This document shows positions 4,985-11,953 of a stretch of DNA of 13,984 bases, in pieces. The translations under genes and the position numbers were made by a program. This DNA is from CADEFF01 sp964569315 (GTDB lineage: Bacteria > Pseudomonadota > Alphaproteobacteria > Dongiales > Dongiaceae), in contig CAZMUZ010000100.1 of the NCBI GenBank assembly GCA_964569315.1, positions 1-13,984 of the forward strand. Reading direction: 5' to 3'. The notes beneath the pieces are model-generated. The model was not told the DNA's origin, made no database searches, and was given only the letters and a program-made list of their open reading frames with translations. Every line of letters begins with the position of its first letter. Position 1 is the first letter of the stretch.

Positions 4985-6142
4985 TTAGAACCCGATAAAG
5001 AAGCCCACGCCAGCTTCCCAGCTAGTGTTGTCGTCGGTGTCGTACGTCTTGCCATTATCGTCGGAAGACGTGCCGCTACCCTGGTAGTCGTTCACGCCGA
5101 CCATGCCGTCGAGCGAGATGCCCGGCCCGAGGTCGTAGCGCGTGGTGATCTGGATGACGTCCAGATTGTCGGTGTTGCCGTTGGTCACGCCGTATTCGCC
5201 GTGCGACCAGGCGAGACCGACCGTCCAGGCATCCCAGTTGTAGGTCAGGCCGATGCCCGCAACCCACAGGTCGATTTCGTCGGTGTTGCTGGCGGAGTAG
5301 TTGTTCCGGAACGAACCAGCCGCACCGATCGTGAAGCCGCTGAAGCCCACAATCATGTGAGCGCGCGCGTTCCACGTATCGTCGTCCTGACCCGGAGACG
5401 GCGCCTCGTAGTTGCCGTGACCGCCGCCGATGCCGGCGATGAAGTTCACGCCATTGAAGTCGTGCTCGAAGTTGATCGCGGCTGCGATGACGTCGTCAGT
5501 CTGGAACGAGTTGTTGTTGAACGACGTGCCGCCCGGACCGTTGGCATTCGCGATACCGCTGTACTGGTCCTCGCCACGACGATCCGGCGCCCAGGAGAGG
5601 CCGAACGTGAAGCCACCGAAGCTCGGCGAGAAGTAGATGATCTTCGTCGCGTCGCCCGAAATACGGTGGATTGTCGTGTTGGTCTGGACAACAGCCTGCG
5701 TGCCGCTGCCGAAGTTGTTGGCGAACTCGAAATACGGCGTGTCGACGCCGAAGATGTTCGAGGCGCTCGGGATGATGTAAGCGAGCTGCTCGTAAGCGTC
5801 GTCGTCATCACCGAAGCGAATCTGACCCCAGCCGCCCTTGAAGTAGGCCCAGACCTCGTCGATCTGGTCGCTGGACTGCATGGCTTCGAGCTGGATGGTG
5901 GCACCCACCGCAAGGCCATTGTCGAGGACGACTTCGCCCTTGAAATGGACTTCGACGTCTTGCCGGAACACGTCGCTCGACGTGTTGTCGCCGGGTTCGC
6001 CCGATTCATCGTCCTGATCGAAGACGAGGCCGGCAGCACCCGCATAGTAGCCGCCCAGGCCGAGCTGGACGTTCGCTTGCGCGCTTCCAGCAACGACCCC
6101 GGCCGCGACCAATGCGGTCGTACCGAGAAGAATATGCTTCAT
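4985..6142 (-). CDS. Outer-membrane porin (paralogue 1)
   Basis: 385 residues. A Sec signal peptide (MKHILLG, hydrophobic core, AQA at 21-23) precedes a mature chain beginning NVQLGLGGYY. Alternating hydrophobic/polar beta-strands run throughout, and the last residue is Phe (VGFFIGF), the classical signal for BAM-mediated insertion. It is of the alphaproteobacterial general-porin type (porin_4-like), expected as a trimeric 16-stranded barrel passing small solutes. Loops are strongly acidic (DDDDAYE, NNNSFQTDD, SDDNGKTYDTDDN), hinting at cation preference. It shares long blocks with the porin at 6544-7683 (FRQDVEVHF, LDNGL, MQSSDQIDEV, WGQIRFGD, PDRRGEDQYSG, NGPGGTSFNNNS). It contains no cysteine. 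An AGGAA ribosome-binding site (complement of 6152-6156) precedes the ATG. It is monocistronic, with its own terminator. Confidence 0.92.
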   Translation of the reverse strand: MKHILLGTTALVAAGVVAGSAQANVQLGLGGYYAGAAGLVFDQDDESGEPGDNTSSDVFRQDVEVHFKGEVVLDNGLAVGATIQLEAMQSSDQIDEVWAYFKGGWGQIRFGDDDDAYEQLAYIIPSASNIFGVDTPYFEFANNFGSGTQAVVQTNTTIHRISGDATKIIYFSPSFGGFTFGLSWAPDRRGEDQYSGIANANGPGGTSFNNNSFQTDDVIAAAINFEHDFNGVNFIAGIGGGHGNYEAPSPGQDDDTWNARAHMIVGFSGFTIGAAGSFRNNYSASNTDEIDLWVAGIGLTYNWDAWTVGLAWSHGEYGVTNGNTDNLDVIQITTRYDLGPGISLDGMVGVNDYQGSGTSSDDNGKTYDTDDNTSWEAGVGFFIGF

Positions 6143-6270
6143 GACAGTCGGTTCCTATCTTTGAAGTTCTAGTCGAAAGCGCTAGCCACCTTCGACCACC
6201 CCATTTGCCGGTTGCGGCCTTTTGACCGCAGTTCTGTCACGCCAGTCCCTAAAAAGGCCCCCGAGACACA

Positions 6271-6290
6271 ACTGCGGCGTCGACGCCACA
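6271..6290. promoter_or_regulatory. Candidate operator dyad 1 upstream of porin 1
   Basis: ACTGCGGC (6271-6278), six bases, then GCCACA (6285-6290): an inverted repeat with one mismatch. It is 16 of 20 identical to the dyad at 6367-6386, exactly 96 bp away. It lies 129-148 bp upstream of the porin start. No regulator is assigned. Confidence 0.4.
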
Positions 6291-6366
6291 TTCCGACCAA
6301 GGGTTTATCCCGCCTCGGTCATTAAGGGTCAAGCAAACCCCCGCCGGCCCATGGCTATTCTGACCC

Positions 6367-6388
6367 ACTGTGGCGCGGAAGCCACAGT
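6367..6388. promoter_or_regulatory. Candidate operator dyad 2 upstream of porin 1
   Basis: ACTGTGGC (6367-6374) and GCCACAGT (6381-6388) form a perfect 8-bp inverted repeat with spacer GCGGAA, centred about 235 bp upstream of porin 1 and in the same orientation as dyad 1. The arm spacing suits a dimeric helix-turn-helix regulator; this is inference from symmetry and repetition alone. Confidence 0.42.
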
Positions 6389-6460
6389 TCCCTTGCGAGA
6401 AGGTTAACGCGGGCGGCTTTCGGGGAGAGCGGGGCGAGGGCGGACGCGACGGCACCGGCA

Positions 6461-6493
6461 AAAAGACAGGGGGAGCGGCCGCGCCGCTCCCCC
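6461..6493 (-). terminator. Intrinsic terminator of porin 2
   Basis: Read on the minus strand, GGGGGAGCGGC / GCCGCTCCCCC (plus-strand 6469-6493, loop of 3) is followed by TGTCTTTTT (complement of 6460-6468). It starts 50 bp after the porin 2 stop codon. The 11-bp stem is identical to that of the porin 1 terminator, while loop and tail differ. Confidence 0.9.
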
Positions 6494-6543
6494 TCGTTTC
6501 GCGTCCGGTCCCGGCCTTGCCGGTCCGTCAAAGCGAGGCCGCG

Positions 6544-7683
6544 TCAGAACTCGATATAGAAGCCGACGCCGGTCTCGACCGCATCGTAATCGCCGTTGCC
6601 GCCCGGATTGTCTTCGTTGTCGTCGTTATAGGCGGTGTAGCCCAGCATGCCGTCGATGCTGATGCCTTCGGCGAGGGCGTAGGACGCCTGGATCTGCACG
6701 ATGTCGAGCGTGTCGTGGTCGCTGTTGTCGGTCATCTCGTAGGTGCCGTGCGAATAGCCGAGACCGACGCTCCAGGCGTCCCAGCTATAGACGATGGCCG
6801 CGCCCGCCATCCAGAGATCCTGCTCGCTCGGGCTCGAGCTGTTCCAGTTGTCGATATACTCGCCCGACGCGCCGATCAGGAAGCCGCCGAAGGAGACCTG
6901 GAAATAGGCGTTGTAGTTCATGGTGTCTTTGTCCTGGTTGGCGGCGGGCGCCTCCCAGTTGGCGTGCGACACCGCACCGCCGATCACCAGGCTCACATCC
7001 TCGAAATCGTGGCTGAAGCTGACCGCGGCCGAGATGTTGTCGTCGACCTGGCCGCTATTGTTGTTGAAGGAGGTGCCGCCGGGGCCGTTCGAGTTCGCGA
7101 CGCCGCTGTACTGGTCCTCGCCACGCCGGTCCGGCGTCCAGGAGGCGGCGAAGCTGAAGCCGCCGAAGGTCGGGCTGAAATAGACGATCTTGGTCGAGTT
7201 GTCGTCGAGCCCGAGGCAGCTGCTGTTGGTGTTGGCGAAGCCGTTCTGGCCGGCATTGCCGAAGTCGAAATAGGGGCTGTCCACGCCGAACACGTTGCCG
7301 GCGACCGGCACCAGGTAGCACATCTGCGCGAGCGCCTCGGGGGTGTCGCCGAAGCGGATCTGGCCCCAGCCCTCACCCTCGAAGAAGGCATAGACCTCGT
7401 CGATCTGGTCCGAGGACTGCATGCCTTCGAGCTGGATGCGCGCGCCGATCGAAAGGCCGTTGTCGAGGGTGACGTCGGCGTTGAAGTGCACTTCGACGTC
7501 CTGCCGGAAGGCATCGCTTTGCGTGTTGTCGCCGGATTCGCCGGCACCGTCATCCTGGGTCAGCAGCAGGCCGGCAGCGCCGACATAGTAGCCGCCGATG
7601 CCCATTTCCATTTCGGCGTGGGCAGGAAGAGCGAGCGCCGCCACGGACGCAATGGCGGTCGAGCCGAGCAGCAGGCGCTTCAT
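6544..7683 (-). CDS. Outer-membrane porin (paralogue 2)
   Basis: 379 residues. A signal peptide (MKRLLLG, hydrophobic stretch, AHA at 21-23) precedes mature EMEMGIGGYYVGAAGL, and the chain ends in Phe (GVGFYIEF), as for a BAM-inserted barrel. It aligns along its whole length with the porin at 4985-6142. Unlike that paralogue it has two cysteines, C122 and C156, bracketing the segment expected to include constriction loop L3, which could form a disulfide in the periplasm-facing folding pathway. The start at 7683 is fixed by a GGGGGAG ribosome-binding site (complement of 7691-7697) seven bases upstream and by the signal peptide; a longer frame to 7752 adds a non-signal tail. Upstream lies a 16-bp palindrome. 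It is the same strand as the propeller gene, 81 bp downstream of it, but probably has its own promoter. Confidence 0.92.
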   Translation of the reverse strand: MKRLLLGSTAIASVAALALPAHAEMEMGIGGYYVGAAGLLLTQDDGAGESGDNTQSDAFRQDVEVHFNADVTLDNGLSIGARIQLEGMQSSDQIDEVYAFFEGEGWGQIRFGDTPEALAQMCYLVPVAGNVFGVDSPYFDFGNAGQNGFANTNSSCLGLDDNSTKIVYFSPTFGGFSFAASWTPDRRGEDQYSGVANSNGPGGTSFNNNSGQVDDNISAAVSFSHDFEDVSLVIGGAVSHANWEAPAANQDKDTMNYNAYFQVSFGGFLIGASGEYIDNWNSSSPSEQDLWMAGAAIVYSWDAWSVGLGYSHGTYEMTDNSDHDTLDIVQIQASYALAEGISIDGMLGYTAYNDDNEDNPGGNGDYDAVETGVGFYIEF

Positions 7684-7729
7684 GGTAACACTCCCCCTAA
7701 TCCCCAAATTAGACTGCTTACAATCAGCA

Positions 7730-7745
7730 ACACCGATATCGGTGT
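7730..7745. promoter_or_regulatory. 16-bp perfect palindrome upstream of porin 2
   Basis: ACACCGATATCGGTGT is a perfect palindrome lying 47-62 bases upstream of the porin 2 start codon and 19 bases beyond the stop of the propeller gene. Read on the minus strand, its left edge completes TTGACA (7748-7743), a perfect -35 hexamer. No good -10 follows at 16-18 bp, so the promoter reading is tentative. An operator for a dimeric repressor overlapping the promoter is the simplest reading. Confidence 0.45.
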
Positions 7746-7764
7746 CAAGCATGATGCGATTTGG

Positions 7765-8706
7765 TTAGCGATTTGCGAACGGCCAGATCTCCAGCCCGTG
7801 GATGGCGTTGCGCACGTCGTGGCTGAGCGGAATCGATTTCAGCATCGCGGGCGTTTCGAGCCGATAGACGGCGAGCGTCGCCGGCGAAGAACCGCCGACC
7901 ACATGATCGTCGTCGATCGTCGCGAGCCCGCGGCCGAAGGCCTGGCGCGCGAAATCCTGCGGCAGATCCGTGTGGGTCATGGCCTCAGCGGCATAGCGCG
8001 GCACCTCGATCGAAAGCCGCACCTGACCGTCGAGCCCGAACCAGGCGACGCTGTCGGCGCCGGTGAAATTGGCGAGGACCCCGCCGCGGAAGGGGCGGGC
8101 ATTGTGGGTCAGGCGGGGGAGGCGCGCATGGGCCGACGCCTGGCCGTCGCGGATCGCGATCAGCCGGTTCATATGGAGCCCGCCGACATAGATGACCTCG
8201 TCCTCCACATGCACGTTGTTGATGTGGGTGGTGTCGGCGAGGGCGGGCCCGTCCGGCCCTTCGGGATCGTAGGCGCGGAACTGGATGCGGCGCTCGGCGT
8301 CGAGCTTGAGGCAATAGGCGGCGACGAACCGGCCGGTGGTCAGGTCGCAGACGAGGATCGAGTCGAACCGGGTCGAGGTGAGGTAGAGCCGGTCCCCGGC
8401 GATGCAGATCTCGTGGCAGAGCTTGAGATAGGGGCTGCGGATCGAGCGCAGCTTCCGGAATTCGCGGTCGAACACGAAGATCTCGTCGCTGGCGGCGATG
8501 AAGACCTCCTCGCCGCGGAAGGCGATGCCGCGCAAGCCCCGATCGCCGCCGCGGCCGCTCCAGTCGATCGAGCCGTCGTTCCAGTCCAGCACCTGGCGCT
8601 CGGCGCCCGTCTCCAGATCGACGAGATAGGCGCCGCCGTGGCTGGCGCCTTCATGCGCCGAGCGCACCACGGTGGTCGCCAGCACGACCGGGAGCCTCGA
8701 GACCAT
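7765..8706 (-). CDS. Probable beta-propeller protein of unknown function
   Basis: 313 residues, no signal peptide or membrane helix. Repeated units of about 40-45 residues end in short beta-strand pairs such as GAYLVDLETG, EEVFIAASDEIFVFDREF, DRLYLTSTRFDSILVCDLTTG and DEVIYVGGLHMNRLIAI, the look of a six- or seven-bladed propeller. Conserved-looking polar motifs are RGGDRGLRGIAF (52-63), LCHEI (96-100), THINNVHV (160-167), THNARPF (200-206) and GGSSPATLAVYRL (271-283); several histidines could line a central pocket. I do not recognise a named family with certainty; similar proteins accompany glycosyl- and sulfotransferase genes. The start at 8706 has AGGA overlapping the preceding gene's TAG stop, only 10 bp away, so it is cotranscribed with and probably serves the TPR-glycosyltransferase-sulfotransferase protein. 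Confidence 0.75.
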   Translation of the reverse strand: MVSRLPVVLATTVVRSAHEGASHGGAYLVDLETGAERQVLDWNDGSIDWSGRGGDRGLRGIAFRGEEVFIAASDEIFVFDREFRKLRSIRSPYLKLCHEICIAGDRLYLTSTRFDSILVCDLTTGRFVAAYCLKLDAERRIQFRAYDPEGPDGPALADTTHINNVHVEDEVIYVGGLHMNRLIAIRDGQASAHARLPRLTHNARPFRGGVLANFTGADSVAWFGLDGQVRLSIEVPRYAAEAMTHTDLPQDFARQAFGRGLATIDDDHVVGGSSPATLAVYRLETPAMLKSIPLSHDVRNAIHGLEIWPFANR

Positions 8707-8716
8707 CGGGGAAATC

Positions 8717-11700
8717 CTAGACGGGGTGTTCGTAGCCGAGCAGGGCGAGCGCCGGCGCATAGTCGGGATGGCGCTCGAACTCGGCGAGGAGGCCGGGCTC
8801 GAGCAGGCGACGCGGCGGCAGGCCGATGGTCTTGCGCCGCTTGTCGGGCGCCGGCCGGTCGCCGGTGACGCGGTCGTTCTCCGCCCAGCGCTCAAGGAAG
8901 ACGGGGTCGTAGGCGAGGTCGAGCCGTTCGGCGAGCAGTCGCATGCCAGTCTCCGGCGCCAGGGCGAAATCCTCGAAGCGGACGAAGCCGAGCTCGGCCG
9001 CGAGCTCGGCGAAGCGGCGATAGGCGGCGAGGAACTCGTCGAGCCGCACGCGCCCGCGCAAGCCGAGCAGCCGGCGCGTGCTCTGCCATTGATCGATCGG
9101 GTGGCGAACCGTGCAGGTTTCGCGGATCGCGTAGAGCTCGGCGAGCGCCTCGTTGAGGCCGCGCCGCCCGGTCGGGGCGGCGAGGTGGGGAGGCCCCAGG
9201 AAATCGAGGTGGCTCCAGTCGCGCAGCACGAGGGTCATGCCCCGGGCGGCGGCGCGCGCGTCGATGAGGCGAATGGCATCGAGGAACCGCGCCTCGGGCT
9301 CGGCGGCGAAGCGCGCGGCCTCTTCGGTAGTGAGCAGCCCGTACCATTCCTGCGCCTGGCGATAGGGGTCGATGAAGCGGGTGCCCTCGGGATGGACCTC
9401 GCTCAGCAGCGCCACGCCGGGGAGGGCGCCGATGCATTGCGCGATCACCGTGCCGCCGGTCCGCGCCAGATTGTGCAGCACGCGCATCACCGGCCGGCCG
9501 GCCGGCAGTGCTGTCGGCGCGCGGGGACCCGGCGCAAAGAAGACCGGTGCCGCGGCCGGGGCTTCGGTCGCTTCATGCCGGACGCGCGCAACCGCCGGCG
9601 GCGCGGCCGGTGCGATTTCGGTGGTGCCGTGTGCGCACCAGTCGCGCCAGAGCGTCCGATAGGCGCGCTCCACCGCCGCCGCGAAACGCGGCGCGTCGCA
9701 GAGCGGGGAGGTCGCCATGCGCGGCCGGAGCTCCTGGCGGAGTCGAGCCAGCCGCGCCGGGTCGCGCGCGAGCGCAAGGGCGATGTCGCGATATTGCGCG
9801 GGGCTCTTCGCGATCAGCGCCTCGAGCCCGACCTGGGTCAGCAGGCTCGCACCGACGCGGCCGGCATGGGCCGTGCCTTCGAGCGCCACGATCGGCACGC
9901 CCATCCAGAGCGCCTCGCAGCTTGTGGTTGTGCCGTTATAGGGAAAGGGGTCGAGCGCCACGTCGATATTGGCGTAGTCGGCGAGGCCTTCCTGGATGGT
10001 CGGCGCCCAGGGCGCGATCTCGAGCCGCGCGGGGTCGATGCCGAAGGCGGCGAGCCAGGTACGATAGCGCTCGACCACGGTCGGATCGCGGAACTGATTG
10101 GCGCGGAGCTTGAGCCGGGCGCCCGGGAGCGCCGCCAGGATCTCCGACCAGAGCCGGGCCGCCGCGGGACCGATCTTGTGGGCGTTGTTGAAGCAGCCGA
10201 ACACCGGCGGCTCGCCGCGCGCCAGCGGCCCGGGCGAGGGCGGCGGCGCCTCCTCGAGCGGGCGGTAGCAGAGGAAGCCTTGCGGCAGCCGGATCTGCGT
10301 CTCGCCATAGAGCGGATCGGTGAGGCCGACCGGATCGGCGACCGCATCGGTCAGCCGGAAATCCACCGTCGGCAGGCCGGTGCCGTGCGGATAGCCGAGC
10401 CAGGTGCCCTGCAGCGGCGCCGGCTTGAGGGCGAAGACGGAGAGGCGGTTCCGCGCCGTATGACCCGCGCAATCCACCAGGATGTCGATGCGGTCGGCGG
10501 CGATGAGCTTCGCGGCCTCGAGGTCGGCGAGGAGCGTGACGTCGCGCCAGTGATCGGCATGGGTTCGTATCCGCTCGGTGATGGCGTCCGGCCGCGCCGT
10601 GTTGGAATAGGCATAGACCTCGACCGCCGCGCGATCGTGGGCGGCGAGCAGCGGCTCCAGGAAGAAGGCGCAGGAATGGGCGTTGAAGTCGGGCGAGAGA
10701 TAGCCGACCCGCAACCGCCGTTCCGGATCGCGCTCGCGCTCGCGCCAGGCGGTCTCGCCGGCGCCGGCGAGACCCGCCATGTTGCGGCCGATGCGGCGAT
10801 GCTCCTCGGCGATCGCCGCCGGATCGATGCGGTCGTGATAGATCGACTTCATCAGCAGGTTCGATCCGGCCGTGAGATAATCCGGCTGCGTCGCGACGAC
10901 GTAGCGCAAATGCTCCAGCGCCTCGTCGAGATTGCCGAAATCCTGCAGCACGTTGGCGAGGCTGTTGCGCGCCTCGCCGAAATCGGGACGCAACTCCAGC
11001 GCGAAACGATAGGTCGATTCCGCCTCGGCGAACCGGCTGAGGTCGCGCAGGGCCTTGCCGATATTGAGGCGGCATTCCGGCTTCTGCGGATCGAGCGCGA
11101 CCGCCTTTTCGAGATAGGGCAGGGCCTCGGCCGCGCGGCGCTGGGTGGTCAGCGCCACCCCCAGATTGATGTAGGCGTCGAGATAGTCGGGCTTGTGGCG
11201 GATCGCGCAGCGATAGGCCTCGATCGCCTCGTCATAGCGGCCCATCCGGTCGAAGGCGACGCCCATCGAGTAATGCGCATGCGCCCGGTCCGGCTTCAGG
11301 CCGATCGCGCGGCGATGCAGATCGACGGCGCCCGCATAGTCGCCCCGGGTCGTCAGCAGCGCCCCCAGATTGTTGAGCGCATCGACATGCTGCGGGTTGA
11401 GCCGCAGCACGGCGCGGTAGCTCGCCGCCGCCTCGTCGAAACGCTCCAGCCGGTGCAGCGCCATGCCGCGCCAGAGATGCGCGTCCGCCATGTTGGGGTT
11501 GATCGCGAGCGCCTTGTCGATGAGCTCGATCGCGGCCGCGTCCTCGTTCCGCTGATGCAGCAGATAGCCCAGCAGCCCCAGCGCCTCGAAGCGCCGCGGC
11601 GACGCGCGCAAGATCTCGCGATAGATCGCCTCGGCCTCCGGCAGCCGGCCCTGCTGGTGCGCCGCGATGGCGCGCATCAGCACCGGGTCCGGTCCGGGCG

Positions 11701-11773
11701 GCCCGGCGCGGCCGGGACCGCCGGCACCGCGGGGCGGCGGGCCGCCGGACCCGCGTCGCATGTTTCGATTCAT
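8717..11773 (-). CDS. TPR - OGT/SPINDLY-type glycosyltransferase (GT41) - sulfotransferase-like fusion
   Basis: 1018 residues in three parts. After a Gly/Pro-rich tail (1-28) come eight contiguous 34-residue TPRs (about 29-300), the usual substrate-holding superhelix of O-GlcNAc transferases. The GT41 catalytic region (about 353-715) shows RVGYLSPDFNAHSC with the likely catalytic H366, then ILVDCAGHTARNRLSVFAL, LGYPHGTGLP, FNNAHKIGP with the UDP-contacting K533, and DPFPYNGTTTSCEALWMGVP followed by HAGRVGASLL. A Pro/Ala linker (about 720-760) leads to a P-loop domain (about 763-1018) with HNLARTGGTVIAQC, a 5'-phosphosulfate-type loop, and TCTVRHPIDQW, a 3'-phosphate-type motif, typical of sulfotransferases. 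Expected: transfer of GlcNAc or another sugar to Ser/Thr, possibly followed by sulfation; this pairing of activities is inference. The ATG at 11773 is chosen (a second frame start is 36 bp upstream). There is no ribosome-binding site. Confidence 0.88.
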   Translation of the reverse strand: MNRNMRRGSGGPPPRGAGGPGRAGPPGPDPVLMRAIAAHQQGRLPEAEAIYREILRASPRRFEALGLLGYLLHQRNEDAAAIELIDKALAINPNMADAHLWRGMALHRLERFDEAAASYRAVLRLNPQHVDALNNLGALLTTRGDYAGAVDLHRRAIGLKPDRAHAHYSMGVAFDRMGRYDEAIEAYRCAIRHKPDYLDAYINLGVALTTQRRAAEALPYLEKAVALDPQKPECRLNIGKALRDLSRFAEAESTYRFALELRPDFGEARNSLANVLQDFGNLDEALEHLRYVVATQPDYLTAGSNLLMKSIYHDRIDPAAIAEEHRRIGRNMAGLAGAGETAWRERERDPERRLRVGYLSPDFNAHSCAFFLEPLLAAHDRAAVEVYAYSNTARPDAITERIRTHADHWRDVTLLADLEAAKLIAADRIDILVDCAGHTARNRLSVFALKPAPLQGTWLGYPHGTGLPTVDFRLTDAVADPVGLTDPLYGETQIRLPQGFLCYRPLEEAPPPSPGPLARGEPPVFGCFNNAHKIGPAAARLWSEILAALPGARLKLRANQFRDPTVVERYRTWLAAFGIDPARLEIAPWAPTIQEGLADYANIDVALDPFPYNGTTTSCEALWMGVPIVALEGTAHAGRVGASLLTQVGLEALIAKSPAQYRDIALALARDPARLARLRQELRPRMATSPLCDAPRFAAAVERAYRTLWRDWCAHGTTEIAPAAPPAVARVRHEATEAPAAAPVFFAPGPRAPTALPAGRPVMRVLHNLARTGGTVIAQCIGALPGVALLSEVHPEGTRFIDPYRQAQEWYGLLTTEEAARFAAEPEARFLDAIRLIDARAAARGMTLVLRDWSHLDFLGPPHLAAPTGRRGLNEALAELYAIRETCTVRHPIDQWQSTRRLLGLRGRVRLDEFLAAYRRFAELAAELGFVRFEDFALAPETGMRLLAERLDLAYDPVFLERWAENDRVTGDRPAPDKRRKTIGLPPRRLLEPGLLAEFERHPDYAPALALLGYEHPV

Positions 11774-11779
11774 GGCGGC

Positions 11780-11788
11780 GTTATAGCA
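11780..11788 (-). promoter_or_regulatory. Candidate extended -10 giving a leaderless mRNA
   Basis: On the minus strand TGC-TATAAC (11788-11780; TATAAC is 5 of 6 of consensus with an extended -10 TG) ends six bases before the ATG of the TPR fusion gene. Transcription would then begin at about the start codon, which fits the absence of a ribosome-binding site. No -35 hexamer is seen. Confidence 0.35.
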
Positions 11789-11953
11789 TCGGTTTCGCGG
11801 CCGCAGCACTAGCCCCTCGGGCGCGGCAGGGAAGGCTTGTGCGGCCGGCGTCGCCGGAGGCAGAGTGCGGCCTCGCCGCCGGGCGCGGGCGCGGGCGCGA
11901 AGCGCAACGGCCCGGCAGCCTCACGGCGACGGCAGCGTTCCGGAATCGACGAC

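Larger units (their letters stand above)
6143..6460. other. Gene-free 5' region of porin 1
   Basis: No credible gene lies here; a short plus-strand frame (6222-6407) has no ribosome-binding site or recognisable composition. The stretch holds two related dyads (listed separately), a perfect 12-bp palindrome GGCGTCGACGCC (6276-6287) inside the first of them, and an inverted pair CCGCAGTT (6226-6233) / AACTGCGG (6270-6277). I could not find a convincing -35/-10 pair for the porin. Confidence 0.6.

Noticed and set aside
4982..6172. A 396-codon plus-strand frame exactly opposite porin 1
   Set aside because: The Val/Arg/Asp-rich sequence is the reverse-strand shadow of the porin; the minus frame has a signal peptide, a ribosome-binding site and a terminal Phe.
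6222..6407. A 61-codon plus-strand frame in the porin 1 upstream region
   Set aside because: No ribosome-binding site and no recognisable composition; the DNA there is better explained by repeated dyads.
6370..8868. An 832-codon plus-strand frame across porin 2 and the propeller gene
   Set aside because: It spans two genes and an intergenic palindrome on the other strand, has no ribosome-binding site and shows no domain-like sequence.
8672..11812. A 1046-codon open frame on the plus strand opposite the TPR fusion gene
   Set aside because: It mirrors the real gene in a GC-rich genome where antisense stops are rare. Its protein is a patternless mix of Arg, Gly, Ala and Glu, while the minus-strand frame has eight TPRs and enzyme motifs.
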